The notes: generated by a model from the sequence alone, not told the origin. A DNA stretch of 64,000 nucleotides from JACRLW01 sp050181465 (GCA_050181465.1 JBFXDD010000016.1:1-64000), one strand, 5' to 3'; counted from the stretch's first letter, positions 54,211-63,982 are shown. A program made the numbers and translations.

Positions 54211-55013
54211 CGCCCGGTGAACTCCGGCGGCCGCTTCTGCTGGAACGCGCTCATACCTTCACGCGCATCGGCGCTCGCGAACAGCTTCGCCTGGAGTTCG
54301 CGCTCCAGTGCGAGCCCTTGCTCCAGCGCCATCTCGGCGCCGCTCTGCACCGCACGCTTGATGTGTCCGATCGCCATGGCTGCGGCCTTCGGCGTGGTGT
54401 ACTCCGCACAGCGCTCGACCACTCGCTCCAGGAAGTTCGCCGCATCGCAGTCGACGACCTCGTTGACGATTCCGAGCGCCATCGCTTGCGCGACATCGAG
54501 ATTCGTCCCGTTCACCATCAACTCGATCGCGCGGGTCTTACCGACCAATCGCAGAAGCCGCTGGGTTCCGCCCGTCCCCGGCAACACGCCGAGCTTGACT
54601 TCGGGCACGCCGATCTTGCCCGCACCGGCGCGAGCGATCCGCAGGTCCGCGGCGAGAGCGACTTCGAGACCTCCTCCCACACAGTGGCCGTTGAGCGCGG
54701 CGACCACCAGCTTCGGCGTGTGCTCGAGCCGCAGCAACGTCTCGTTGGCGTGCAGGCAGAACCAGTACTTCCAGTCCGGATCGGCTCCTTCCAGCATCGC
54801 GATGTTCGCACCGGCGCAGAAGAAACGTTTGCCGGCACCGGTCAGCACGATCACCTCGACGGAACGATCGAAGCGGGCGCGAAGCACGCAGTCGTCGAGC
54901 TGCCGCATCATGGCGTGGCTGTAGGTGTTCGCCGGCGGATCGCAGAGGGTGAGGACCACGACCTTGCCGCGCTGCTCGTAGCGCACGAGGGATTCGGAAG
55001 TAGGCTGGGACAT
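54207..55013 (-). CDS. enoyl-CoA hydratase/isomerase family protein (first in operon)
   Basis: The 268-residue crotonase has FFCAGANIAMLEGAD near residue 64, VVAALNGHCVGGGLEVALAA near 101-120 and GVPEVKLGVLPGTGGTQRL. The GTGGTQRL end matches typical hydratases. An inserted aromatic segment (DWKYWFCLHANE) distinguishes it from the second crotonase of the operon. The ATG at 55013 is the first of four co-directional genes (ATGA overlap with the next). Confidence 0.92.
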   Translation of the reverse strand: MSQPTSESLVRYEQRGKVVVLTLCDPPANTYSHAMMRQLDDCVLRARFDRSVEVIVLTGAGKRFFCAGANIAMLEGADPDWKYWFCLHANETLLRLEHTPKLVVAALNGHCVGGGLEVALAADLRIARAGAGKIGVPEVKLGVLPGTGGTQRLLRLVGKTRAIELMVNGTNLDVAQAMALGIVNEVVDCDAANFLERVVERCAEYTTPKAAAMAIGHIKRAVQSGAEMALEQGLALERELQAKLFASADAREGMSAFQQKRPPEFTGR

Positions 55014-55157
55014 CGGGCGAAAGATGGTAGCCGTGACCCGCCCGGACTCGACGACAGGGTCCCCCGCGGGCTCGGCCACCTTCGCCGCCGCGACCAGGTC
55101 GATCGAGTGCTGACCATGGTCGAGCCGATAGCGGATACCGGACCGCCCCGACCTCGG

Positions 55158-55595
55158 ATGCAACGCCCCCGCCTCCTCCCCTTTCTGGCCCTCGCGCTGA
55201 CCGCGGCCGGCATCTCGGCCCAGGTGCGGACTCTCGAGGGCGGCAACTGCGCCGAAGGCAGTCGGCTCCAAGTCGACGGCGAACCCAGGCCGGGTCAGTC
55301 GCTCATGATCCGCGGCTCCGGGTGTGCGGACCGCGTCAGCCCGTTCCTGCTGCTCGGGGTCGAGAGCGACGCCCCAACTTGGCTTCCTGCGGAACTGCGC
55401 TGCTCGGCGGTCGGTCGCTGCGCGCTTCTGGTCGATCCCGTGCGCATCGAGTTGGACCTTCGTCACCTCGAGATCACCCTGCCGCTGGACCCCCACATCC
55501 TCGGGCTCTCCTTTGCGGTCCAGGCCGGCTGCTTCGATCGCGCCGCAGTGTGCATGGACCCGGGCGCCGCCGCGCGAATCTCGATCCGCGGCTGA
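55158..55595 (+). CDS. stand-alone secreted beta-module protein
   Basis: The 145-residue protein has a signal peptide (LLPFLALALTAAGISAQ) and then only the module seen at the C-termini of the proteins at 15333 and 37633: GQSLMIRGSGCADRVSPFLL, a Cys-flanked middle, ITLPLDPHILGLSFAVQAG and RISIRG. It has six or so cysteines. It is divergent from the acyl-CoA operon and precedes the ferredoxin gene. Function unknown. Confidence 0.68.
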   Translation: MQRPRLLPFLALALTAAGISAQVRTLEGGNCAEGSRLQVDGEPRPGQSLMIRGSGCADRVSPFLLLGVESDAPTWLPAELRCSAVGRCALLVDPVRIELDLRHLEITLPLDPHILGLSFAVQAGCFDRAAVCMDPGAAARISIRG

Positions 55596-55659
55596 CGGCC
55601 CATCCCTCGGGCGAGCGCGCTTGCCGGGACCCCGTCTCGGCCTACCATCCGCGCTGCGA

Positions 55660-55863
55660 ATGAATCCCGTGCGCAAGGTCTGGATCGAGGAAGGCTGCAT
55701 CAGTTGCGGTCTCTGTCAGGACATCTGTGCCGACGTCTTCGAGGTGAAGGACGGCCTTGACTGCGTGATCCGACCCGACGCCCCAGCCCACTTCGGAGAG
55801 CACGCCGAGGCCATTCGCGACGCTGCCCAGGATTGCCCGGTCGAAGTCATCAAGTTCGAGTGA
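55660..55863 (+). CDS. ferredoxin, 4Fe-4S
   Basis: The 67-residue protein has GCISCGLCQDICADVF near residues 12-27 and DCPVEVIKFE at the C-terminus. The CxxCxxCxxxC plus CP pattern binds one 3Fe/4Fe cluster, as in monocluster ferredoxins. The start is the ATG at 55660, and no signal is present. It carries electrons in the cytoplasm; its partner cannot be told from context. Confidence 0.93.
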   Translation: MNPVRKVWIEEGCISCGLCQDICADVFEVKDGLDCVIRPDAPAHFGEHAEAIRDAAQDCPVEVIKFE

Positions 55864-55917
55864 CCGCTCGGTGGGCGACAGGCGCTGTGTCGCGGCGGCC
55901 ACAAAGGCCAGCCTCGG

Positions 55918-57309
55918 ATGCGCGCAAACCTGCTGCTTCCTCTCGGCCTCTTGAGCCTGGCGCTCGCAGCATGGCTCGTCTTCGTGCAGACCGGCGCGCG
56001 GGCGGCACCCTCGCCGGCTCCGCCGGAATCCTCCTCGAGCCCGGCGCCGCCGCCGGACATGGCAGGGCTGGAGCCGGTCCGCGCAACCTCGCCCACCCCC
56101 GACCCAGACCCCGCGCTGGACGGACCGACCGAGGCAACCGAGGAACGGCAGGCGGTGGTTCGGGGCCGAGGGCGGCTGCAACTCGAGTTGCAGGCGCCTT
56201 CCGCCATCGTCGCCGAGCCCTTCGTGCTCGGGCTTGTGCCCGAAGAGGCCGATAACCCGGCGCCAGAGCGCACGCTCATTCGGAGTCCTGAACGAGTCCC
56301 GGAGTTGGCGCCCCTCGATTTGCCTGCCGGCAGCTACCGGGTGTTCGTAGTCAGCGGACCAGGCGATCCGCGCGGGTGTGAGACCTCCAGCGCCTGGACG
56401 ATCGATGAATTCGACGACGTCGTTCAGGTGGTCGCGAACCAGACTTCGAAGGCCAGCATCAAGATCACAACCGCGGTCGAGGCCGCACCACGGCGCGGCG
56501 TCGCCCGCATCAGCGGACTCGCCTTCATCGACGGCGCCCCGGCGGTGAATTGCTTCGTGACCACAAGCCCGCTGACCCGCTCACGCATCGTGCGGGTCAA
56601 CGCCGACGGCAGTTTCGATCTTGGCGAGGTCGAGGCCGGCTCCCTCCGCGTCCAACTCTCGGAGCCTACCGACGGCATCAAGCGCGATGCTTTCCTGGCG
56701 CGTCTCGCTCACCTGGATGTCGCGCCGGCTCCCGGCGAAGCGCTCGGGATTCGGTTGGAAGCGTACACCGGTAGCATCGAAGTGGCGGCCCTCGACAGTC
56801 GAGGCGACTCGGTGGGAGGAACCGCCGAGGTGCTCGGCGTGCCGTCCTTTGCTCTTCCCAGCCTGGGCACGGAAATCCGCAACGTACCGTGGATGAGTGA
56901 GCGGTTGTCAGTCACCCAGAACACGCCGATGGAGAGGATTCCGGCGGGCCGGATCGGCGTGGTTGTCCGAAGTCACGGTTACAGCTCCGATCCGGTGTGG
57001 ATCGACCTGATGCCGGGCGCGCACGAAGTCGTGCGAGTGCCGATGCGGGCGGTCACCGAAGTTCGAGTCCAAGTGGATTGGGACTCCTTCGGGGCACCCG
57101 AGCGGGCCGGAGCGGCCGTGATCTTCCGCGGTCCGACGAACGCCCGAGTCACCGTGAACCGGCATTGGCGCGGTACCGCCTACCTGCTGCCCGGCGACTA
57201 TGCGGTCGAGGTACAGATCCGGCCACTGCAGGTCGCGGCGTTCGCCGCGCAGCCGCTTCGGGTCGTTGCGGGCGAGCCACAGTCGTTCACGGCCCGCGCA
57301 GCGCGCTGA
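55918..57309 (+). CDS. exported beta-domain protein (carboxypeptidase-regulatory-like)
   Basis: The 463-residue protein has an N-terminal hydrophobic helix (LLPLGLLSLALAAWLVFVQ) and a Pro/Ser/Ala-rich spacer of about 50 residues. Beta domains follow, with APLDLPAGSYRVFVVSGPGD, VARISGLAFIDGAPAVNCFV and NADGSFDLGEVEAGSLRVQL, the usual pattern of CarboxypepD_reg domains. Its layout parallels the longer protein at 24274-26166. It is probably anchored at the cell surface. No enzyme motif is seen. Confidence 0.7.
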   Translation: MRANLLLPLGLLSLALAAWLVFVQTGARAAPSPAPPESSSSPAPPPDMAGLEPVRATSPTPDPDPALDGPTEATEERQAVVRGRGRLQLELQAPSAIVAEPFVLGLVPEEADNPAPERTLIRSPERVPELAPLDLPAGSYRVFVVSGPGDPRGCETSSAWTIDEFDDVVQVVANQTSKASIKITTAVEAAPRRGVARISGLAFIDGAPAVNCFVTTSPLTRSRIVRVNADGSFDLGEVEAGSLRVQLSEPTDGIKRDAFLARLAHLDVAPAPGEALGIRLEAYTGSIEVAALDSRGDSVGGTAEVLGVPSFALPSLGTEIRNVPWMSERLSVTQNTPMERIPAGRIGVVVRSHGYSSDPVWIDLMPGAHEVVRVPMRAVTEVRVQVDWDSFGAPERAGAAVIFRGPTNARVTVNRHWRGTAYLLPGDYAVEVQIRPLQVAAFAAQPLRVVAGEPQSFTARAAR

Positions 57310-57342
57310 CCGACCGGTCGCTCGCCGATAGCATTCCGGACG

Positions 57343-57759
57343 ATGGTTCCCCTCACCCGCTTCGTCCTCGCCGCAATCGCGTGCCTCGCGGCCGACGCAG
57401 ACGACCCGACGGAAATCGACTTCGCCTCGCTCTCGGACTTCACCTGGGTCCAGGGAATGAAGTTGCCCGAGCACGTGACCAAGTGGAACGAGAAGAAAGT
57501 GCGCATCAGCGGCTTCATGGAACGCGACGGAGCCGGCGTCGGCCCCGTCGACTACTTCATGCTCATCAATGATTCGTGCGGCTGTGAAGGCACGCCGATG
57601 ATGAACGAGATCATTTTCTGCGACATGCCGCCGGGCCAGCAGACCGACATCCTGCCCGGAGTGGTCACGATCGAGGGCAAGCTGTTCGTCGGCGAAGTGG
57701 AGGAGGACGGCGTCGTCCTGAGCATCTACAACTTCGACGTCGATCGCGTGACCCAGTGA
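57343..57759 (+). CDS. DUF3299-like exported protein
   Basis: The 138-residue protein has a short signal peptide (FVLAAIACLAADA). The remainder has the DUF3299 feel: LPEHVTKWNEKKVRISGFM, then YFMLINDSCGCEGTPMMNEI in place of the usual CIHVPPPPPNQ segment, then GVVTIEGKLFVGE. The Cys pair CGC may be functional. Such proteins often accompany transport or metal-related genes. Followed 10 bases later by the HEAT-repeat gene. Confidence 0.62.
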   Translation: MVPLTRFVLAAIACLAADADDPTEIDFASLSDFTWVQGMKLPEHVTKWNEKKVRISGFMERDGAGVGPVDYFMLINDSCGCEGTPMMNEIIFCDMPPGQQTDILPGVVTIEGKLFVGEVEEDGVVLSIYNFDVDRVTQ

Positions 57760-57769
57760 GTCCGACCTC

Positions 57770-58954
57770 TTGAAGTACGCCACCGTCGTCTCACTCTTCG
57801 CGCTCGCCGTTTCCGGAGCGGCGCAGGACAGTCCCGACTTCGCAAGGGACCTCGACAATGCGATCGGTCACAAGCGTTTCGCCGTGCGTCGCGCAGCGGC
57901 CGGCAAACTCGCAGCGGCTGGTGATGCCGCAGTGCCGACGCTCCGGTCCTGGCTCGCCGAGCACGATCGCAACGACCTGCCGCTCGAAGTGATCGACGCG
58001 ATCGCGCGGCACGAACCCTCCGGCCCGGCAACCCGCGACCTGTTGCGCGAACTCGCCAAAGACCGCGAGTTCTACTGGCGCTCACACGCGCTGAGCGGAC
58101 TCGTCCGAGCCTTGGATCCGGCAGACCGTGCGCGTTTTCGCGCGGCGATCGACGATCCAGCTCACCTGTTCCGGATTGAAGGCGCTCGCGGGCTGATCGG
58201 ACTGGGCTTCGCGGACGGTGATGAATCCGCCGTGATCTCGCTCGTGAGCGATCACGACCCGCGCGTTCGGCTGCGCGTCGCGCTGGCCTTGTTCGGAATG
58301 GGCGATCGACGCGCGGCGACGGAGATCGCGCTGGCGATTGCCGGCTCCTCACGGGTCTTCCTCGACGACCCCTTCGGCGCTCGCGAAGCCACCGAGGCGA
58401 TCCGCGGACTCCGCGACCTCGGCGTCGACGTGGAGGGACTCGACGCCGACGACGCGACCGCTCGAAGTGCCGCGCGCGCCCGCGTCTTCCACGTGCTGGG
58501 CGTCAAGCAAGACACTCTCGACGTCGCGGCCTCAGTGGGAAGCCTTCGCGAGCCCGAGGGCATGGCCGCGGTCGACGGCGGTCTGGAACTGCGCTCCTGC
58601 GTGCGCGGCGATCTGTTCTTGCGATGGACCGCCGACGGCCGCTTCTTCGAGGGCCTCGGGCCGATCCGGGAGTTCTCGGTTCCGCTCGAGGATTGGGCCG
58701 CCGTTCGACGCGAACTCTCCGAACTCGCCGGGACGGCGGTCCACGGTGTCGTGATCTGCGACTATCTGCGACTGCGAGCCGCTGTGAAAGACGACACGCT
58801 CGCCCATCACAAGTGCGCGCCGCGCGCAGTTCCGGAAACACTCGCTGCATGGCTCAAGCGACTCCTGGCGATCCTCGAAAAGGACGGAGACGGCGCGAAC
58901 TCACAGCCGCTTGCCGATCGCCTTACCCAGTTCGTGCCGAGAGCCGCCAAATAG
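57770..58954 (+). CDS. exported HEAT-repeat protein
   Basis: The 394-residue protein has a signal peptide (VVSLFALAVSGAAQ) from a TTG start at 57770. HEAT-like repeats run to about residue 220 (KRFAVRRAAAGKLAAAGDAA, LFRIEGARGLIGLGFADGD, DPRVRLRVALALFGMGDRRA). The C-terminal 150 residues form another, unrecognised domain. It ends six bases before the GlmS-like gene and may share its transcript. Likely a scaffold or binding protein. Confidence 0.78.
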   Translation: MKYATVVSLFALAVSGAAQDSPDFARDLDNAIGHKRFAVRRAAAGKLAAAGDAAVPTLRSWLAEHDRNDLPLEVIDAIARHEPSGPATRDLLRELAKDREFYWRSHALSGLVRALDPADRARFRAAIDDPAHLFRIEGARGLIGLGFADGDESAVISLVSDHDPRVRLRVALALFGMGDRRAATEIALAIAGSSRVFLDDPFGAREATEAIRGLRDLGVDVEGLDADDATARSAARARVFHVLGVKQDTLDVAASVGSLREPEGMAAVDGGLELRSCVRGDLFLRWTADGRFFEGLGPIREFSVPLEDWAAVRRELSELAGTAVHGVVICDYLRLRAAVKDDTLAHHKCAPRAVPETLAAWLKRLLAILEKDGDGANSQPLADRLTQFVPRAAK

Positions 58955-58960
58955 CCGTCC

Positions 58961-61900
58961 ATGTGCGGAATCATCGCCGTCCTTCGCCGCCGCTCCCCTC
59001 GAGTCGTTCCGTCTCGCCAAGATCTCGAAGCGCCGATCAAGGCCGCACTCGCTGTCGACTTGTCCCTCGACGCCGAGCGACTCGTGTCGTCGTTGGAGGC
59101 TGCGGCCGATCGCCTCGAGCAGGTGGACCGACTGCTGCGCGGCCCGGCCGGCGTGCGCGCGCTGATCGAGAATCCGGAACTGGTCGACTTGCTGAGCCGC
59201 GAGCTCACCGCGCTCGACGCCAAGGTCGAAGCGCTCGAGAACGACCTGGACCGTGGCACGCGCGAATGGAGCGGCGCGCACGTCGAGGCCGTCAATCGTG
59301 GGTTGGTTCGACTCCGCGACGCAGCGTGGGTTCTTCACCGTGATCGCCTGCGCACCGCAGCGGCGGTGCGCGCTCTCGCCGGTGATCGCCCGACTTCTGC
59401 GGCGATCGAAGCCTATGGCGCCATTCAGACCGTGTTGTCCGGTCTCGACCGACTCGAAGTGCGCGGCCGCGATTCCGCCGGCGTTCACGTAATCGTCGAG
59501 GGCCATGAAGTGGACCTGAACGATCCGGCGATCGAGGCCGAGATCGCGCGACGCGGTCATGATCCGCTGTTTCGCACCGGCTCGGTCCGCGTGCTCCGAA
59601 ACGGCGCCGTATTGGGCTTCGTCTACAAGCGATCTGCGGAGATCGGGGAACTCGGAGACAACGTCGCGGCGATCCGCAAGGCGATCGCGGAAGACGACCT
59701 CCTGCGGATGGCGATTCGCTCACCGCGCGCAGAAGTCACCGTGTTGGCGCACACGCGCTGGGCGAGCGTCGGAATCATCAGTGAGCCGAACGCACACCCG
59801 CTAGAGTCCGCCGAGACGGATCGAGAGGACAGCGCCTACGTGGTCGCGGCCCTCAACGGCGACGTCGACAATCACGTAGCACTCGTGCGCGAGCACTCGC
59901 TTGCGATTGCGAGCGAGATCACGACGGACGCGAAGGTCATCCCGGTGCTCGTCTCGCGGAAGATGGCGGACGGCATCCTGCGCGGTGAAGCCTTCCGCCG
60001 CACGGTGGCCTCCTTCGAGGGTTCCGTCGCGATCGCGGCCAACTCGGCCGAAGCACCCGGAGAGATCCTGCTCGCGTTGCGCGGGAGCGGTCAGGCCCTC
60101 TACGTGGGGGTGACCGAAGATGCATACGTGGTAGCGAGCGAGCCGTACGGCGTGATCGAAGAGTGTCCGCGCTACCTGCGCATGGACGGCGAGACCCCGG
60201 GCAACCCGAACAACCCGACCGCGAGCCGTGGCCAAGTGATCCGACTGTCGCGCGAAGACGCCGGATCGGTGCTGGGCATTCACCGCGAGTCGTACGACGG
60301 GACGCCGCTGCCCGTGTCAGCCGACGATCTCGTGCAGTCGGCGATCACGACCCGCGACGTCGACCGCGGCAACTTCCCCCACTACCTGCTCAAGGAGATC
60401 TCCGAGTCGCCGCGCTCCTTCCGCAAGACGCTGCGCGGCAAGGTCGTCGAGGAGGGTGGTCGCCTGCGCGTCCGACTCGGCCGCTCGGTGCTGTCCGATG
60501 CGCTCCGCGAGCAACTGCGCGGCGGGAAGATCCGCCGGATCCTGACGATCGGCCAGGGCACTGCGGCGATCGCCGCGCAAGGGGTCGCCGGCGCGCTCGA
60601 ACTCGCCCTCGAGAAGTCCTCGATCGCAATCGCGACGATGCCGGCGACCGAGTTGTCCGGCTTCCGCATGCGCGACGACATGAGCGACACGCTGATCGTC
60701 GCCATCAGCCAGTCTGGCACGACCACGGACACGAATCGCACGGTCGATCTCGTGCGTTCGCGCGGCGCCACGGTGGTCGCGATCGTGAATCGCCGCGGTA
60801 GCGATCTCACCGACAAGGCCGACGGCGTGCTCTACACCTCCGACGGTCGCGACGTCGAGATGAGCGTCGCCTCGACCAAGGCGTTCTATGCGCAGATCGC
60901 CGCCGGTTACTTGCTCGCATTCGGTATCGCCCAGGAACTCGGCGACCACGACCCCCGCAAGGGCCACGAGATCCTCAGCGCCTTGCGATCGCTGCCGAGC
61001 GCCATGCGCGAGGTCCTCGGTCGTCGCGCACAGATCGCCGAAGCCGCTCGTCTCACGACGCGTCGCCGCTATTGGGCGCTGGTCGGCAACGGCAACAACC
61101 TGATCGCCGCGCGAGAGATCCGAATCAAGCTCTCGGAGCTCTGCTACAAGTCGATCGCGAGCGACGCGACCGAGGACAAGAAGCACATCGACTTGTCGTC
61201 GGAGCCGATGATTCTGGTTTGTGCGGCGGGACTCACGGGATCGACCGCCGATGACGTCGCGAAGGAAGTCGCGATCTACCGTGCGCACAAGGCGCTGCCG
61301 ATCGTCATCGCCGATGAAGGCGAGGATCGCTTCAAGACGGCGAACGCCGTCCTGTTCGTGCCACGCGTGCACCCCGCACTCGCGTTCATTCTCTCGACCG
61401 TCGCCGGCCATCTCTTCGGCTACGAGTGCGCATTGGCGATCGACTCGTTGGCGCGCTCGCTGCGCGAGGCGCGGGCCGCAATCGAGCGCACGGCACATTC
61501 CGACGACCACGAGGATTTGCTCGAGGCGCTGGCACCGGAACTGATCGTGGCGAGCAAGAACTTCCACGAAGCCCTGCGAGATCACCGCCTCGACGGCTCG
61601 CTCGAGGCGTCGACGGCGACGCGACTCGCAGCTCTCTTGCGCTACGCCACCGGAGTCGCACCGCTCGACGCATTCCCACTCGAGTTCGGCAAGGTCGTCG
61701 GCCCAACGGAACTGGTGGAGGACCTCACCGCCGCATTGACCCGTGCGATCGATGAACTGACGCGACCGGTGGATGCGATCAAACACCAGGCGAAGACGGT
61801 CACCGTCGGCATCTCGCGCTCGGACGAATCGCTGCTCACCGAGACATTGGTACGCGAGACCCTGGCGAGCGGTGCTGCGCGCGACTCGATCGCGTGGAAC

Positions 61901-62413
61901 GACCTTCGCACTCTGGCAGCGCTCGGCCCGGCCGTCTCGCGAGTGCTCGGCTACTCGCGATACGCGATCGAGGGTGAGGAACCGGATGTTCGCGTTCGCC
62001 AGATCGCCGCCGGTGGAGTCGCAAGGCAAATGCATTCGCGGACGATGGACGACCCACGCCTGCGCGGCACCAAGCATCAGGTCGCTCGCGAGCGGCGATT
62101 GCTGGTGGCGAAAGGAGCACGCGACGGTCGTTCCGTAGTCCTGGTGCCCGAGATCACCGACTCCCGCTGCAGCGGCATCACGCTTCTCCACGTCGAACTG
62201 CGAGATACCCTGGATCCGACCGATGCGCGCAGCGTGCTCGCGGCCTATCGGAACCGCTATTCGCGGCTCGCCGATGCGGTCCTCGAGACCGAACCCGCGT
62301 TCCGCGACGAGGTCCTCGGCGCCATCCCGATCCTCCGTCTGCTCGTAGATCCGGTCGAGGAGCTCGCTGCCGATTGGCGCGACGTGGCGGCTCGCCGGAG
62401 CCCGAAGTTGTAA
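58961..62413 (+). CDS. enlarged glucosamine-6-phosphate synthase-like protein (GATase-SIS-SIS plus extensions)
   Basis: The protein is 1150 residues against about 610 for GlmS. It starts MCGIIAVL, so the nucleophile Cys2 is intact. About 150 residues, largely coiled-coil (LEAAADRLEQVDRLLRGPAG), are inserted before the second glutaminase motif GLDRLEVRGRDSAG (about 160-174). HTRWASVG and NAHP follow near 263-275. SIS domains lie at about 510-665 (ILTIGQGTAAIAAQGV, AISQSGTTTDTNR) and 690-830. A segment IKHQAKTVTVG near 938, like the end of normal GlmS, is followed by about 200 extra residues. Amino transfer to a sugar phosphate is likely; the exact substrate is not known. Confidence 0.85.
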   Translation: MCGIIAVLRRRSPRVVPSRQDLEAPIKAALAVDLSLDAERLVSSLEAAADRLEQVDRLLRGPAGVRALIENPELVDLLSRELTALDAKVEALENDLDRGTREWSGAHVEAVNRGLVRLRDAAWVLHRDRLRTAAAVRALAGDRPTSAAIEAYGAIQTVLSGLDRLEVRGRDSAGVHVIVEGHEVDLNDPAIEAEIARRGHDPLFRTGSVRVLRNGAVLGFVYKRSAEIGELGDNVAAIRKAIAEDDLLRMAIRSPRAEVTVLAHTRWASVGIISEPNAHPLESAETDREDSAYVVAALNGDVDNHVALVREHSLAIASEITTDAKVIPVLVSRKMADGILRGEAFRRTVASFEGSVAIAANSAEAPGEILLALRGSGQALYVGVTEDAYVVASEPYGVIEECPRYLRMDGETPGNPNNPTASRGQVIRLSREDAGSVLGIHRESYDGTPLPVSADDLVQSAITTRDVDRGNFPHYLLKEISESPRSFRKTLRGKVVEEGGRLRVRLGRSVLSDALREQLRGGKIRRILTIGQGTAAIAAQGVAGALELALEKSSIAIATMPATELSGFRMRDDMSDTLIVAISQSGTTTDTNRTVDLVRSRGATVVAIVNRRGSDLTDKADGVLYTSDGRDVEMSVASTKAFYAQIAAGYLLAFGIAQELGDHDPRKGHEILSALRSLPSAMREVLGRRAQIAEAARLTTRRRYWALVGNGNNLIAAREIRIKLSELCYKSIASDATEDKKHIDLSSEPMILVCAAGLTGSTADDVAKEVAIYRAHKALPIVIADEGEDRFKTANAVLFVPRVHPALAFILSTVAGHLFGYECALAIDSLARSLREARAAIERTAHSDDHEDLLEALAPELIVASKNFHEALRDHRLDGSLEASTATRLAALLRYATGVAPLDAFPLEFGKVVGPTELVEDLTAALTRAIDELTRPVDAIKHQAKTVTVGISRSDESLLTETLVRETLASGAARDSIAWNDLRTLAALGPAVSRVLGYSRYAIEGEEPDVRVRQIAAGGVARQMHSRTMDDPRLRGTKHQVARERRLLVAKGARDGRSVVLVPEITDSRCSGITLLHVELRDTLDPTDARSVLAAYRNRYSRLADAVLETEPAFRDEVLGAIPILRLLVDPVEELAADWRDVAARRSPKL

Positions 62414-62539
62414 GGCCGGCATGTAAGGCAATCGTCCCGATCGTCCTTCGGATCGGCCTGGCAGTGGATGGAGCGACGTAGCGGCTGCGAGACCGCGCGT
62501 CCCGGCGCTACGCTCCACCCGTCTCCCCCCCTTCGCTTC

Positions 62540-63982
62540 ATGCCCTCGCACCGATGGCCGCTGCTCGCGGCGCTCCTCTCGTTCCTCTCGCCGTCACCCG
62601 CCGCCCAAGATCGCGTCGATTTCGAGCGCATCCCGGTGCTCGTCATCGGGGGTGCGAACAACCACGACTGTGAGTGGACGACGCCGGAATTGCGCAACGC
62701 TCTGGAGGAGACCGGTCGCTTCGAAGTGACCATCACGACGGAGCCCGCCAAGCACCTGGCGGATGCAGAAGCGGTCGCGCGCTACCGAGCCTTCGTGCTG
62801 GACTACAACGGCCCGCGCTGGGGTGAACCTGCGGAGAGCAACTTCCTGGCGGCGGTTCGCGCGGGCACCGGCGTCACCGTCGTGCACGCGGCGAACAACG
62901 CCTTTCCCGGCTGGAACGAGTACGAGCAGATGGTCGGGCTGCTGTGGCGTGCCGGCACCGGCCACGGCCGCTTCCACGCCTTCGACGTCAAGATCATCGA
63001 TGCCGAACACCCGGTGACGAGCGGCATGGCCGACATCGTCAGTCATGAGGATGAGCTCTATCACCGGCTGGTGAATTCCCAGCAGGTCGCGGTCCGGGTC
63101 TTGGGCGTCGCTCATTCACATCCGGATACCGGCGGCACCGGACGCAACGAGCCGATGATCATCGTCGGCGAATTCGGCAAGGGCCGCGTGTTCCACACGC
63201 CGCTCGGACACGTCTGGCGCAACCAACCTGCAACCCGCGTGTCGCACCAGGACCCACAGTTCCGTCGGCTGATCGCCCGCGGCACCGAGTGGGCGGCGAG
63301 CGGCGAATGCCTGCTCGATCCGTCGCCGTCCAACTGGCTGAGCGCCGAGGAACGCGAAGCCGGCTTCCGACTGCTGTTCGACGGGCACTCGACGGCGGGC
63401 TGGCGCGGCTACCGGCAGGAGTCGTTCCCGAAGGAGGGTTGGGGCATCGACCGCGGTGCGCTCCGCTGCGCGGCCGGCGGCAAGGGCGGCGATCTCGTGG
63501 CGGAGACTGCATTCGAGGACTTCGAGCTTCGCTTCGATTGGGCGGTCTCGAAGGCTGCGAACAGCGGAGTGATCTATCGAGTCGTCGAGTCGGAGAAGGC
63601 CAGCTACATGAGCGGCCCGGAGTATCAGGTCCTCGATGATGACGGGCACGATCCCAAGCCGTCCGAACTGACCTCGGCGGCTTCGCTCTACGCGCTTGCT
63701 GCGCCCAGCGCCAAGCAGCTCGCTCCGCGCGGCGAATTCAACGAGAGCCGAATCGTCGTGCGCGGCTGGCACATCGAGCACTGGCTCAACGGTGTGAAAG
63801 TCGTCGACGTCGACCTCGCCGACGAAGACATGCAGGCCAAGATCAAGGCCAGCAAGTTCGCGGCGTGGCCCGCATTCGCCAAAGCTGATCGCGGGCTGAT
63901 CGCGCTGCAAGATCACGGCAACGAGGTGTGGTACCGCAACCTGCGGGTTCGCGAGCTGGAGTCTGAGAAGTCACCGCGCTGA
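62540..63982 (+). CDS. secreted ThuA - DUF1080 fusion protein
   Basis: The 480-residue protein has a signal peptide (LLAALLSFLSPSPAA). The ThuA-like domain (about 30-260) contains VIGGANNHDCEWTTPEL, VTVVHAANNAFPGW and FHTPLGHVWRNQP. The DUF1080 domain (about 275-475) has FRLLFDGHSTAGWRGY, FELRFDWAVSKAANSGVIY and a terminal IALQDHGNEVWYRNLRVREL. Both families act on sugars in planctomycetes and related bacteria; in trehalose metabolism ThuA and 3-keto-sugar hydrolases work together. The start is the ATG at 62540. Confidence 0.88.
   Translation: MPSHRWPLLAALLSFLSPSPAAQDRVDFERIPVLVIGGANNHDCEWTTPELRNALEETGRFEVTITTEPAKHLADAEAVARYRAFVLDYNGPRWGEPAESNFLAAVRAGTGVTVVHAANNAFPGWNEYEQMVGLLWRAGTGHGRFHAFDVKIIDAEHPVTSGMADIVSHEDELYHRLVNSQQVAVRVLGVAHSHPDTGGTGRNEPMIIVGEFGKGRVFHTPLGHVWRNQPATRVSHQDPQFRRLIARGTEWAASGECLLDPSPSNWLSAEEREAGFRLLFDGHSTAGWRGYRQESFPKEGWGIDRGALRCAAGGKGGDLVAETAFEDFELRFDWAVSKAANSGVIYRVVESEKASYMSGPEYQVLDDDGHDPKPSELTSAASLYALAAPSAKQLAPRGEFNESRIVVRGWHIEHWLNGVKVVDVDLADEDMQAKIKASKFAAWPAFAKADRGLIALQDHGNEVWYRNLRVRELESEKSPR

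Noticed and set aside
62437..62456. Hairpin CCGATC/GATCGG after the GlmS-like gene
   Set aside because: Only a 6-bp stem with an 8-nt loop and no T-run; too weak to call a terminator.
60317..62551. 744-codon minus-strand frame opposite the GlmS-like gene
   Set aside because: No domain pattern, rich in Arg and Asp; the plus strand has intact glutaminase and SIS motifs.
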